From assembly GCA_046732975.1 (NCBI GenBank), contig JBKPOG010000122.1:1-13694 (forward strand): a stretch of 13,694 nucleotides of DNA. Reading direction: 5' to 3'. The notes beneath the pieces were generated by a model. That model ran no database searches, was not told the DNA's origin, and saw only the letters and a list, made by a program, of their open reading frames with translations. The stretch is from JAMXLO01 sp046732975. GTDB taxonomy: Bacteria; Pseudomonadota; Alphaproteobacteria; Acetobacterales; Acetobacteraceae. Below are positions 7,676 to 13,694 of this stretch, in pieces; positions within the stretch are counted from its first letter, which is position 1; each line of letters opens with the position of its first letter. The position numbers and the translations under genes are program-made.

Positions 7676-7705
7676 GGAGCGGCTTGGGGGGATCGAACCC
7701 TCGTA
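7676..7705 (-). pseudogene. tRNA 3'-end remnant (Gly-like T arm)
   Basis: This 30-base stretch matches 8317-8346, the 3' end of the intact tRNA-Gly, at 25 of 30 positions without gaps and in the same orientation. It includes the identical T-loop core ATCGAACCCTCGTA and the flank GGAGCGG. Read on the - strand it gives a T arm, but one T-stem pair is mismatched (GAGGG against CCCCC). No matching 5' half or acceptor partner is found upstream. It could be a decayed tRNA, a duplicated tRNA end left by integration, or a chance resemblance, since T arms are similar among all tRNAs. Confidence 0.4.
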
Positions 7706-7721
7706 GTAATGGCGAGGCGTA

Positions 7722-7800
7722 GATACACTGGCCGAGGTGGCCGGGCGTTAGCGCAGCGAGTCGAAAACCCGCGCGCCGCAGGTTCCATTCGCACCCTCGG
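7722..7800 (+). pseudogene. Possible decayed tRNA-Ser-like sequence
   Basis: The order TGGCCGAG (D-arm start of tRNA-Ser), then GTCGAAAACC (like a Ser anticodon loop with CGA), then GGTTCCATTCGCACCCTC (like GGTTCGAATCCCACCCTC) follows that of alphaproteobacterial tRNA-Ser. Neither the acceptor stem, anticodon stem nor T stem pairs properly, and the long variable arm is missing, so it cannot be functional. The resemblance was judged by eye from memory of the consensus, so this is tentative. Confidence 0.3.
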
Positions 7801-7825
7801 AATTGCGGCTCGCTGACCTTCTCTT

Positions 7826-7844
7826 GGAGCCGTCGAGCCGCTCC
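7826..7844. other. Short hairpin between two converging genes
   Basis: GGAGC (7826-7830) pairs with GCTCC (7840-7844) around a nine-base loop, shortly after the stop of the - strand gene at 7860. No T run follows on the - strand. On the + strand only a weakly T-rich stretch (TTCTGTATCCTTT) follows. It could help end transcription of either neighbour, but evidence is weak. Confidence 0.25.
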
Positions 7845-7859
7845 TCCGTTCTGTATCCT

Positions 7860-8096
7860 TTAATTGGTTGCTCCCTCGTTGGGATTGGCGGGGGCCACCC
7901 ACGTGCCGCTCTTCTGGCCAACTGCAAACTCGTAGACCGGCTTTGCCTGCTGAACCTCTTGGACCGGCGCCACTCTGACCGGAGCCTGCGGCTTCATCAT
8001 CTCACTGAACTGCGACCATCCGCCGGGACTGTCGGCATAAGCAACGCCTACCATACTGAACAACACCAACCCGGCTACCGCTGCTACTCGTTGCAT
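7860..8096 (-). CDS. Small secreted protein, unknown function
   Basis: I do not recognise this 78-residue protein. It has a clear signal peptide, MQRVAAVAGLVLFSMVGVAYA, with cleavage predicted before DSPGG. The short mature chain has an alternating Val/Pro/Gln region (QAPVRVAPVQEVQQAKPVYE) and ends GTWVAPANPNEGATN; there are no cysteines after cleavage. The ATG at 8096 is preferred because AGGGGG lies nine bases upstream. In-frame ATGs at 8105 and farther upstream either touch that site or lengthen the N-terminus without adding a better signal. It stands alone between tRNA-like debris and the tRNA-Gly gene. The signal peptide and ribosome site make it a credible gene; its role is unknown. Confidence 0.65.
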   Translation of the reverse strand: MQRVAAVAGLVLFSMVGVAYADSPGGWSQFSEMMKPQAPVRVAPVQEVQQAKPVYEFAVGQKSGTWVAPANPNEGATN

Positions 8097-8315
8097 GTCT
8101 CTCATCCCCCTGGTCGACAAGAGAACATACAAGGAGCATCAGTCGGTCAGGTATGAATGGCTTCACAGTCCCCGCGTCTATCGCCAGCGTCCACCAGGGC
8201 AGCTAGACGATAACTCCGTTGCAGCCGGACAGACCCAGCGTCATTCACGCAGGCGCCGCACTAGCCGCGGCCAGCTGGCAAGCTCCGGGACAGCACGAGG
8301 CGGTGGTTGAATCGG

Positions 8316-8389
8316 TGGAGCGGGTGAAGGGAATCGAACCCTCGTATGCAGCTTGGGAAGCTGCCGTTCTACCATTGAACTACACCCGC
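8316..8389 (-). tRNA. tRNA-Gly (anticodon CCC)
   Basis: On the - strand the sequence folds as a complete 74-base tRNA including an encoded CCA (TGG at 8316-8318 on the + strand). The acceptor stem GCGGGTG pairs with CACCCGC, followed by discriminator T. The anticodon stem GCAGC/GCTGC closes the loop TTCCCAA, giving anticodon CCC, which reads the glycine codon GGG. The T arm is GAGGG-TTCGATT-CCCTT, with a G-T pair at the end. All arms are intact, so it should be functional. Confidence 0.95.
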
Positions 8390-8398
8390 GTTGGCCTC

Positions 8399-8428
8399 TC
8401 TTTACCGCGGCGAGGCAAGCTGGCGCAA
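8399..8428 (-). promoter_or_regulatory. Possible promoter of tRNA-Gly
   Basis: On the - strand, TTGCGC (8428-8423) and TAAAGA (8404-8399) are separated by 18 bases. The -10 element ends nine bases before the mature tRNA 5' end. Both boxes are partial matches to the sigma70 consensus. The position is right for a tRNA promoter with a very short leader. Confidence 0.35.
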
Positions 8429-8505
8429 TCGGCGAGGGAGTGGCGCACCTACCGGTGGTTGAGCTAGAGACGGTTTGCTCGACCCATTGACTAGGGGGCC
8501 TCCCG

Positions 8506-9453
8506 ATGCCTGGTTCCTTCAGGTCAGACGTGACGTTGCCGGCACTTTGGACGGACCGCCCGGACTGGCTGACGCATCTGCGCGCGCTCGGCGCGACCGG
8601 ACACATCAATCAGGCGGAGGCCGATCAGCTGGCGCATTTCGCCGAGCACGGCTGGCTGGTGATGCCGCGCGCAGTCGAGCCGCAGCTGATCGATGCATTC
8701 GTCGCCGATATCCATTCCCTGCACACACATCCAGGGTATTACGCCACGACCGATTTCCGTGGCGGACGACGGCAGAAGCTGAACGGCAACCAGCCCGATG
8801 GGCTGGAGAGCATCTACGATCTCTACGTCAATCTGCAGACATCGCGTCAGGTCTGCATGCACCCCAGTATCACCCGATTCCTGAGCCTGGTGTTCCAGGC
8901 CAAGGTGCTGGCGTTTCAGCAACTGCTGTTCCAGGTAACGAACGGGCACCAGTGGCACCAGGACCCCGCCTATGTGGTTGTAGATACACCGACCTTTCTC
9001 GCTGCGACCTGGATCGCGCTGCAGGACATCCAGGAAGGGAGCGGCGAACTTGCCTACTACGACCAAAGCCATCGGCTGCCGCACTACATCTTCAGCAATG
9101 ACACCAAACACAGCGACGGCGATACGCCGAACTACTCGCATGAGATGGAGGAAGCCTGCCAGCTTCGCCAGCTGGCGCACCACCGCCTCCTGGCGAAGCA
9201 GGGCGATGTATTCTTCTGGGCGGCGGACCTCGTGCATCGCAGCCATCCGATGTCACTGCCGCAAGGCACATCGCGAATGTCTTGTGTGACGCACTATTGT
9301 CCCGCCACTTCCATGCCGCACTGGTTCTCTGAGCCAGACAAGCGCGGGATCGAGCCGTATTGGGACGTGGGCGGCTTTGCCAGCTCTTTCTACAAACTGC
9401 CCAACCTCAGCACCATGGCGCGGCCGGTGCCGCGCTGGGAGTTTTATAGCTAG
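8506..9453 (+). CDS. Phytanoyl-CoA dioxygenase (PhyH) family protein
   Basis: A 315-residue Fe(II)/2-oxoglutarate-dependent oxygenase of the PhyH family. The metal-binding HxD is H151-Q-D153 in GHQWHQDPAYV. The distal histidine is most likely H244 (DLVHRSHP), and the 2-oxoglutarate-binding arginine is probably R257 (GTSRMS). The family-typical text WIALQDIQEGSGELAYYDQSH (about 169-189) and KQGDVFFWAADLVH (231-244) completes the double-stranded beta-helix core. The ATG at 8506 has AGGGGG about eight bases upstream. No signal peptide is seen, so it is cytoplasmic. All catalytic residues are present, so hydroxylase activity is expected. The substrate is unknown: the family ranges from phytanoyl-CoA to ectoine and secondary metabolites. 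It is a single gene, convergent with the lipoprotein gene on the - strand. Confidence 0.9.
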   Translation: MPGSFRSDVTLPALWTDRPDWLTHLRALGATGHINQAEADQLAHFAEHGWLVMPRAVEPQLIDAFVADIHSLHTHPGYYATTDFRGGRRQKLNGNQPDGLESIYDLYVNLQTSRQVCMHPSITRFLSLVFQAKVLAFQQLLFQVTNGHQWHQDPAYVVVDTPTFLAATWIALQDIQEGSGELAYYDQSHRLPHYIFSNDTKHSDGDTPNYSHEMEEACQLRQLAHHRLLAKQGDVFFWAADLVHRSHPMSLPQGTSRMSCVTHYCPATSMPHWFSEPDKRGIEPYWDVGGFASSFYKLPNLSTMARPVPRWEFYS

Positions 9454-9462
9454 CTGATATGG

Positions 9463-9488
9463 CAAGCCTGTCGGCTAATGCCGGCTTG
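9463..9488. terminator. Hairpin between convergent genes, possible bidirectional terminator
   Basis: CAAGCC (9463-9468) pairs with GGCTTG (9483-9488). Inside it GGC (9473-9475) can pair with GCC (9480-9482) around a TAAT loop, with a four-base bulge. It lies just after the PhyH stop and next to the end of the convergent lipoprotein gene, where a shared terminator would be expected. There is no T run on either side, so intrinsic termination is not assured. Confidence 0.35.
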
Positions 9489-9557
9489 ATCAGAAATCCG
9501 GCCAGCGACGGGTACGATTGGCATCCTGTTCGGGCGTCAGCACGCGTGGACCGGCGT

Positions 9558-9860
9558 TCACCTCGGGGGGTGGTCCGGCAGCGCCGCCGGATCACGCCAA
9601 CAGTCGACCACACCAAGACTGCGCGTGCAGTAGGGCGGCGCTTCCGGCGGTGGCTCGATGGGACGGCAATAGCTCTTGCCCTGCTCCATCCGCACGATCG
9701 AGCAATCTCTTCCGGTGACCGCGGAGTAGACGGCGTCCAACGGGCTCCGCTGGATCACGGCGATGCTGCCGACGGTTACCCCCACGCCGACGGTTGCCGC
9801 CTGCTCGGGCGTGATGCCGCAACCAGCCAGCAGACCCAGAAGGATTGGCAGAAATCGCAT
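9558..9860 (-). CDS. Small lipoprotein, conserved alphaproteobacterial type, apparently truncated by frameshift
   Basis: The 100-residue frame begins MRFLPILLGLLAGC, a signal peptide with lipobox LAGC and lipidation at C14. The body TGRDCSIVRMEQGKSYC, then CTRSLGVVDCW, carries cysteines spaced as in a family of small alphaproteobacterial lipoproteins of unknown function that I recall. The frame ends DHPPR-stop just after a run of six C on the - strand (9565-9570 as G on +). Shifting by one base there, the reading continues as HPPEVNAGPRVLTPEQDANR and then TRRWPDF, with a stop at 9490-9492. This looks like the missing C-terminus and would give about 123 residues. Either the gene is truncated, or the run is variable or misread. 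The start ATG at 9860 lacks a strong ribosome site. It would sit in the inner or outer membrane; its partner is unknown. Confidence 0.72.
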   Translation of the reverse strand: MRFLPILLGLLAGCGITPEQAATVGVGVTVGSIAVIQRSPLDAVYSAVTGRDCSIVRMEQGKSYCRPIEPPPEAPPYCTRSLGVVDCWRDPAALPDHPPR

Positions 9861-9974
9861 CGCGTCAGTCTGCGCCCATCAGGTAAATTGCAGGTTTGCG
9901 AGCCGTTTGCCGCTGCGCAGGAGCATCGCTATGGTCCGCCGCCGCTGGATCGGCAGCGAATCGCGGGAGCGTAC

Positions 9975-10640
9975 GTGGTCGATATTTTCGACGAAGTCGA
10001 TGAAGAACTACGCGCGGAACGGGCACAGCAGCTGCTCAGGCGCTACAGCGGGCTGATCCTGGGTGTCGCCGTGCTGATCGTGGGGGCTGCGGCCGGATGG
10101 CAGGGCTGGCGCTGGTACGAAGCACGACAGGACCAGAAGGCGGCAGCCCAGTATCTGTCAGCAATGACGCTGGCGGATGCCTCACCGACAGGCAGCAACG
10201 AGGCGACCCGGACGGCTGCAACTGCGGAGTTCGCCAGTGTTGCCGCACAAGGCCCTCGGGGTTACGCGACCTTGGCGCGACTGCGCGAGGCGGCGCTGAA
10301 GGCGGACGCAGGCGACCTGCGTGGCGCGACTGCGTTGTGGGACGATGTGGCAGGCGATTCGTCGGTCGATCCGCTGCTGCGCGATCTGGCAAGTCTGCTC
10401 TGGGCGCAACACCAAATCGACCAGGGAGACCCGGCACTGATCGAGGCGCGACTGAAGCCGCTGGCCGCTCCGGACAATCCCTGGCATGCGCTGGCCCAGG
10501 AACAGCTGGCGTTGCTGGATCTGCGGCAGGGAAAGAAGGACCAGGCGCGAACGACATTGCAGCATCTGGCGCAGGACGCCACGGCACCAAGTGGGGTCCG
10601 CGGCAGGGCGAGTGGGTTGCTGACGCGGTTGGGCGGGTAA
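9975..10640 (+). CDS. YfgM-like membrane-anchored tetratricopeptide protein
   Basis: A 221-residue protein starting VVDIFDEVDEELRAERAQQL, the typical N-terminus of alphaproteobacterial members of the YfgM/TPR_21 family. One transmembrane helix lies at about residues 25-45 (SGLILGVAVLIVGAAAGW). A periplasmic alpha-helical TPR-like domain follows, with repeats such as PRGYATLARLREAALKADAG and NPWHALAQEQLALLDLRQGK. In E. coli YfgM associates with the SecYEG translocon and periplasmic chaperones such as PpiD. The GTG at 9975 is chosen because GGGAG (9965-9969) lies five bases upstream. The frame stays open back to 9459, but that part reads antisense to the lipoprotein gene and shows no family similarity. 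The bamB gene follows after six bases, making this the first gene of an operon. Confidence 0.88.
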   Translation: MVDIFDEVDEELRAERAQQLLRRYSGLILGVAVLIVGAAAGWQGWRWYEARQDQKAAAQYLSAMTLADASPTGSNEATRTAATAEFASVAAQGPRGYATLARLREAALKADAGDLRGATALWDDVAGDSSVDPLLRDLASLLWAQHQIDQGDPALIEARLKPLAAPDNPWHALAQEQLALLDLRQGKKDQARTTLQHLAQDATAPSGVRGRASGLLTRLGG

Positions 10641-10646
10641 CGCGCG

Positions 10647-11975
10647 ATGGCATGGATGCGTGGCGTGACGCGCCGCTCGGCTTTGCTTGCGCCACTGGCC
10701 GTCGCTGGCTGCGGACTGTGGGACGAGTGGTTTGGCACCCACAAGACGCCGCTACCTGGCAAGCGCGAGCCGATCCTGGGAGGCCGTCGCACCCTCGAGG
10801 TGGATGAAGGCACACCGAAGGTCGAGCTGCCCCCTGCGGTGCGCAATGCCGCCTGGCCGCAGGCGGGCGGCAACCCGGCTCATTTCATGGGTCATCTCGC
10901 GGCCAGCGACCGTCTGACCGAAGCGTGGCGCGTCAGCATCGGCGCCGGCGGTGGCTATCGTCGCAAGATCATGGCGCAGCCCGTGGCGGCCGATGGGATC
11001 GTCTATGTCATGGACTCGGATGCCGTGGTCTCGGCCTTCGATATGGCGCGCGGCAGTCGGGTATGGCGGTTCGATACCAAGGACAAAGACGACGACAGCA
11101 CCAATGTCGGCGGCGGTCTTACGCTAGACCAGGGCACGCTCTACGCGGTCAACGGGTTGGCCGAACTGGTGGCGATCGATGCCGCGAAGGGCACCATGCG
11201 ATGGCGCAGCAGGTTCGGTGCACCGACGCGGTCTGCGCCGACGGTCGTTGAAGGCAGGCTGTTCGTGACAACGATCGAGGACCGGCTGCTTGCCCTCGCT
11301 GCCGACGATGGGCGGCAGCTCTGGTCGCACCAGGCGGCCAATCCCACGACCAGCATCCTGGGTCGGCCGGCGCCGGCCTATTCCACCGGGCTGGTGGTCG
11401 GAGGGTTTGGCTCCGGCGAATTGGCGACGCTGCGCGCCGAAAGCGGCAACGTTGTCTGGACCGACACTCTTGCAACGGCAATCCGCACCGGCAGTCTGGC
11501 GGATTTCGCCGCCGTTCGTGGTCTGCCGGTGATCGGCGATGGAAAAGTCTACGCGATGAGCCTTGGCGGCCTGACCGTGGCCATCGATCTGCCCACCGGC
11601 CGACGCTTGTGGGAGCGTGAGGCCGCCGGCGAGGACAGCCCCTGGGCCGCCGGGCCATGGCTGTTCGTCATCTCGCTCGAGCAGAAAATGGCCGCGCTCA
11701 GCAGGGATGACGGCCGCGTTTCCTGGGTCACGCAGCTGCCGCGCTGGAAAAACCCGGAGAAGCAAGAGGACGCGATCACCTGGTTTGGCCCGTTGTTGGT
11801 AAGTGATCGGCTGGTGGTCGCCGGCACCAACAAAGAGGCGCTCGCCGTCAGTCCATACACGGGCGAAATACTCGGGCGGCAGGAGCTGTCCGGGGCGGCC
11901 TCGCTGGGGCCGGTCGTGGCGGACGGCACCGTCTTCGTGGTGACCGACGACGGCAGGCTGCTGGCGCTGCGCTGA
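10647..11975 (+). CDS. bamB: Outer membrane assembly lipoprotein BamB (PQQ-like beta-propeller)
   Basis: A 442-residue lipoprotein. The signal RRSALLAPLAVAGC has lipobox VAGC with lipidation at C22. The mature chain is a series of PQQ-like propeller blades, seen in recurring patterns such as GIVYVMDSDAVVSAFDMARG (about 115-134), GTLYAVNGLAELVAIDAAKG, GRLFVTTIEDRLLALAADDG, GKVYAMSLGGLTVAIDLPTG and GTVFVVTDDGRLLAL at the end, which closes the ring. BamB is part of the BAM complex that inserts beta-barrel proteins into the outer membrane. It is somewhat longer than E. coli BamB (392), as is common in alphaproteobacteria. The ATG at 10647 or the one nine bases later could be the start; neither has a strong ribosome site, so coupling to the upstream gene is likely. 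The context YfgM-BamB-Der supports the identification. Confidence 0.92.
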   Translation: MAWMRGVTRRSALLAPLAVAGCGLWDEWFGTHKTPLPGKREPILGGRRTLEVDEGTPKVELPPAVRNAAWPQAGGNPAHFMGHLAASDRLTEAWRVSIGAGGGYRRKIMAQPVAADGIVYVMDSDAVVSAFDMARGSRVWRFDTKDKDDDSTNVGGGLTLDQGTLYAVNGLAELVAIDAAKGTMRWRSRFGAPTRSAPTVVEGRLFVTTIEDRLLALAADDGRQLWSHQAANPTTSILGRPAPAYSTGLVVGGFGSGELATLRAESGNVVWTDTLATAIRTGSLADFAAVRGLPVIGDGKVYAMSLGGLTVAIDLPTGRRLWEREAAGEDSPWAAGPWLFVISLEQKMAALSRDDGRVSWVTQLPRWKNPEKQEDAITWFGPLLVSDRLVVAGTNKEALAVSPYTGEILGRQELSGAASLGPVVADGTVFVVTDDGRLLALR

Positions 11976-11984
11976 GCCACGGCG

Positions 11985-13316
11985 ATGCTGCCCTTGGTGG
12001 TCATCGCCGGCCGGCCAAATGTGGGCAAGAGCAGTCTGTTCAATCGCCTGGTGGGTCGGCGGCTGGCGCTGGTTGCCGACACGCCCGGTGTGACGCGGGA
12101 CCGCAAAGAGGCCGAGGCATTGCTGCGGGGCCGTCGTGTACGGCTGATCGATACGGCGGGGCTGGAGGAAGCGGCGCCAGAATCGCTGGCAGGTCGGATG
12201 GCCGAGGGCGCTTCCGCCGCCACCGCTGGTGCAGACCTCGTGCTCTTCGTGGTCGATGCGCGCGACGGCATCACACCGGCCGATCGGTACTATGCGCGCT
12301 GGCTGCATCGGCTGGGACGACCGGTGGTGGTGGTCGCCAACAAGGCGGAGGGCCGGTCGACGCAATCGTCGGTATTGGATGCGTTCGAACTCGGCTTCGA
12401 CGAGCCGATAGCGGTCTCAGCCGAGCACGGCGAGGGCATCTCGCACCTGATGGCAGAGATCGCCTCGCGGCTACCAGAGGCGACAGACGAAGTGACCGAA
12501 CAACCCCGGCCGCTGAAACTGGCGATCGTCGGACGGCCGAACGCCGGCAAGTCCACGCTGCTGAATCGCCTGGTGGGCGAGGAGCGGATGCTGACGGGGC
12601 CGGAGCCGGGACTGACCCGCGATTCTGTGTCCGTCATGTTGAACGATGGTGAAAATCCGGTCGAGCTGGTGGACACCGCCGGCCTGCGTCGCAAGGCGCG
12701 CATCGAAGCGCCGCTGGAAAGGCTTGCGGTCGGTGCGGCGATCGGAGCGTTGAAGTTGGCCGAGGTGGTGGTACTGGTGGTTGACGCGACCGAGGGCCTG
12801 CATGACCAGGACCTGCAGATCGCGCAACTGATCGAGCGGGAAGGGCGCGCCGGTGTGCTCGCGCTGAACAAGTGGGATGCCGTGGCGGATCGGGCGAATG
12901 CACGCCGCTCCATCACCGATCGCTTGGAAACAAGCCTGGCGCAATCACGCGGCGTGCCGGTCGTGCCACTCTCGGCATTGACCGGATCTGGTGTGAATCA
13001 ATTGCTGCCGGCGGTGCGGCATGTGCATGCTGTGTGGAACACCAGAGTGCCGACCGCCGAACTCAATCGCTGGTTCGAGCAAGCGCTAACGCGGCACCCC
13101 CCGCCCTTGATGAAGGGACGGCGACTGAAGCTGCGCTATATCACCCAGGCCAAGGCACGGCCGCCGACCTTCATCGTATTCGGCACGCGCGCCGAGCAGT
13201 TGCCGGAGGACTATCAGCGCTATCTGGTCAACAGCCTGCGTGAAACCTTCGACCTGCCAGGCACGCCCATCCGCCTGCAGTTGCGCGGGACACGGAACCC
13301 TTACACGGATCGCTGA
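11985..13316 (+). CDS. der: Ribosome biogenesis GTPase Der (EngA)
   Basis: A 443-residue protein with two tandem GTPase domains and a C-terminal KH-like domain, the hallmark of Der, needed for 50S subunit maturation. Domain 1 has G1 GRPNVGKSS (9-17), DTPGVTRD (32-39), G3 DTAG (56-59), G4 NKAE (119-122) and G5 SAE (145-147). Domain 2 has GRPNAGKST (183-191), PGLTRDS (208-214), DTAG (230-233), NKWD (295-298) and SAL (330-332). The KH-like domain covers about 350-443 and contains KLRYITQAKARPPTFIVFG. In domain 1 the G4 box is NKAE rather than NKxD, which is common in Der of this group. The ATG at 11985 is nine bases after the bamB stop, with a poor ribosome site, so expression is likely coupled within the operon. 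It looks complete and functional. Confidence 0.97.
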   Translation: MLPLVVIAGRPNVGKSSLFNRLVGRRLALVADTPGVTRDRKEAEALLRGRRVRLIDTAGLEEAAPESLAGRMAEGASAATAGADLVLFVVDARDGITPADRYYARWLHRLGRPVVVVANKAEGRSTQSSVLDAFELGFDEPIAVSAEHGEGISHLMAEIASRLPEATDEVTEQPRPLKLAIVGRPNAGKSTLLNRLVGEERMLTGPEPGLTRDSVSVMLNDGENPVELVDTAGLRRKARIEAPLERLAVGAAIGALKLAEVVVLVVDATEGLHDQDLQIAQLIEREGRAGVLALNKWDAVADRANARRSITDRLETSLAQSRGVPVVPLSALTGSGVNQLLPAVRHVHAVWNTRVPTAELNRWFEQALTRHPPPLMKGRRLKLRYITQAKARPPTFIVFGTRAEQLPEDYQRYLVNSLRETFDLPGTPIRLQLRGTRNPYTDR

Positions 13317-13318
13317 GA

Positions 13319-13694
13319 GTGGAGGCGTTCTGGCTCGCTCTGCTGGCCCGCGCCGCGGTCAGCGCCTGCGTTGTCGTCGCCGCGACGGTGGCAGCCGAGG
13401 CTGCGGGGCCATTCTGGGGCGGACTGATCGTGTCGCTGCCGATCGGCGCCGGTCCCGCCTATGCGATGCTCGCGCTGCAGCACGACGTCGCATTCATTGC
13501 CGCGAGTGCGCTTGGCAGTTTCGCGGTGAACGCCGCCACCTTCGTCTTCCTGGCAGCGATTGCGTTGCTGGCCACACGCGTCCGCTGGGGATGGGCGCTG
13601 GTCGGTGGCTTGGTCGCCTGGGTGGTCGCCGTACTGCTGATCCGCTGCGTCGAATGGGATGTTCCTGGCGCGATCGTGCTCAATCTCGCAGCCA
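13319..13694 (+). CDS. Polytopic membrane protein, unknown (N-terminal part, cut by window edge)
   Basis: The first 125 codons of a gene that leaves the window, with no stop in frame. The GTG at 13319 lies two bases after the der stop, so it is probably translationally coupled and the fourth gene of the operon; no ribosome site of its own is clear. The sequence is very hydrophobic, with about four membrane segments (approximately residues 5-27, 32-52, 57-85 and 90-110). The segment GPFWGGLIVSLPIGAGPAYA (about 30-49) contains Gly/Pro motifs reminiscent of small transporter-like membrane proteins. I do not recognise the family with certainty. The role is unknown, and adjacency to der does not define it. 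Confidence 0.75.
   Translation, partial: MEAFWLALLARAAVSACVVVAATVAAEAAGPFWGGLIVSLPIGAGPAYAMLALQHDVAFIAASALGSFAVNAATFVFLAAIALLATRVRWGWALVGGLVAWVVAVLLIRCVEWDVPGAIVLNLAA

Noticed and set aside
8270..8279. Ten-base palindrome GCCAGCTGGC downstream of tRNA-Gly
   Set aside because: It has no loop or T run for a terminator, is not repeated as an operator, and short GC palindromes are common here.
9459..9974. N-terminal extension of the YfgM-like gene by 172 codons
   Set aside because: The extension is antisense to the lipoprotein and unlike the family. The family N-terminus VDIFDEVDEELRAERAQ begins exactly at the GTG at 9975, with a good ribosome site.
11124..12365. Long open frame (413 codons) on the - strand across bamB and der
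   Set aside because: It is antisense to two confidently identified genes. Its translation is low-complexity, rich in His, Arg, Gln and Pro, with no family resemblance. Long antisense frames are expected at this GC content.

Overview
This is a high-GC bacterial chromosomal segment with strong G/C preference at third codon positions. The gene families and the conserved order YfgM-like / BamB / Der suggest an alphaproteobacterium, probably Rhodospirillales or Acetobacteraceae. That assignment is inferred from family resemblance; no rRNA or other marker is present. The density of real genes is ordinary for a chromosome. I see no CRISPR array, insertion sequence, integrase, phage gene or replication origin.

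Layout. 1-571 (-): the N-terminal third of an M3-family oligoendopeptidase F that runs off the left edge. It is divergent from 669-2384 (+), a long-chain acyl-CoA synthetase. Two small exported or membrane-anchored proteins of unknown role follow on the + strand: a WXXGXW-type protein (2509-2769) and a 96-aa protein (2875-3165). From 6967 down to 3306 the - strand carries four genes: an ArsC-type arsenate reductase, a YcaQ/AlkX-like winged-helix DNA glycosylase, a luciferase-like (LLM) flavin oxidoreductase, and a beta-lactamase-fold serine hydrolase whose GTG start overlaps the oxidoreductase stop. 7068-7673 (+) is a secreted protein made of two copies of one domain. 7676-7800 holds two sequences that look like decayed tRNA pieces. 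Next are a small secreted protein (7860-8096, -) and an intact tRNA-Gly(CCC) (8316-8389, -). 8506-9453 (+) is a phytanoyl-CoA dioxygenase-family enzyme. 9558-9860 (-) is a small lipoprotein that seems to have lost its C-terminus to a one-base slip in a C run.

9975 to the right edge (+) is a tight operon: a YfgM-like membrane-anchored TPR protein, the BamB outer-membrane assembly lipoprotein, the ribosome-assembly GTPase Der, and the start of a polytopic membrane protein. YfgM and BamB link to envelope protein folding and Der to 50S maturation, and this order is widely conserved.

I found no convincing new multi-gene system. The observations most worth a second look are the apparent frameshift in the lipoprotein (9565-9570), the tRNA-like debris upstream of tRNA-Gly, and the internal duplication in the 7068-7673 protein.
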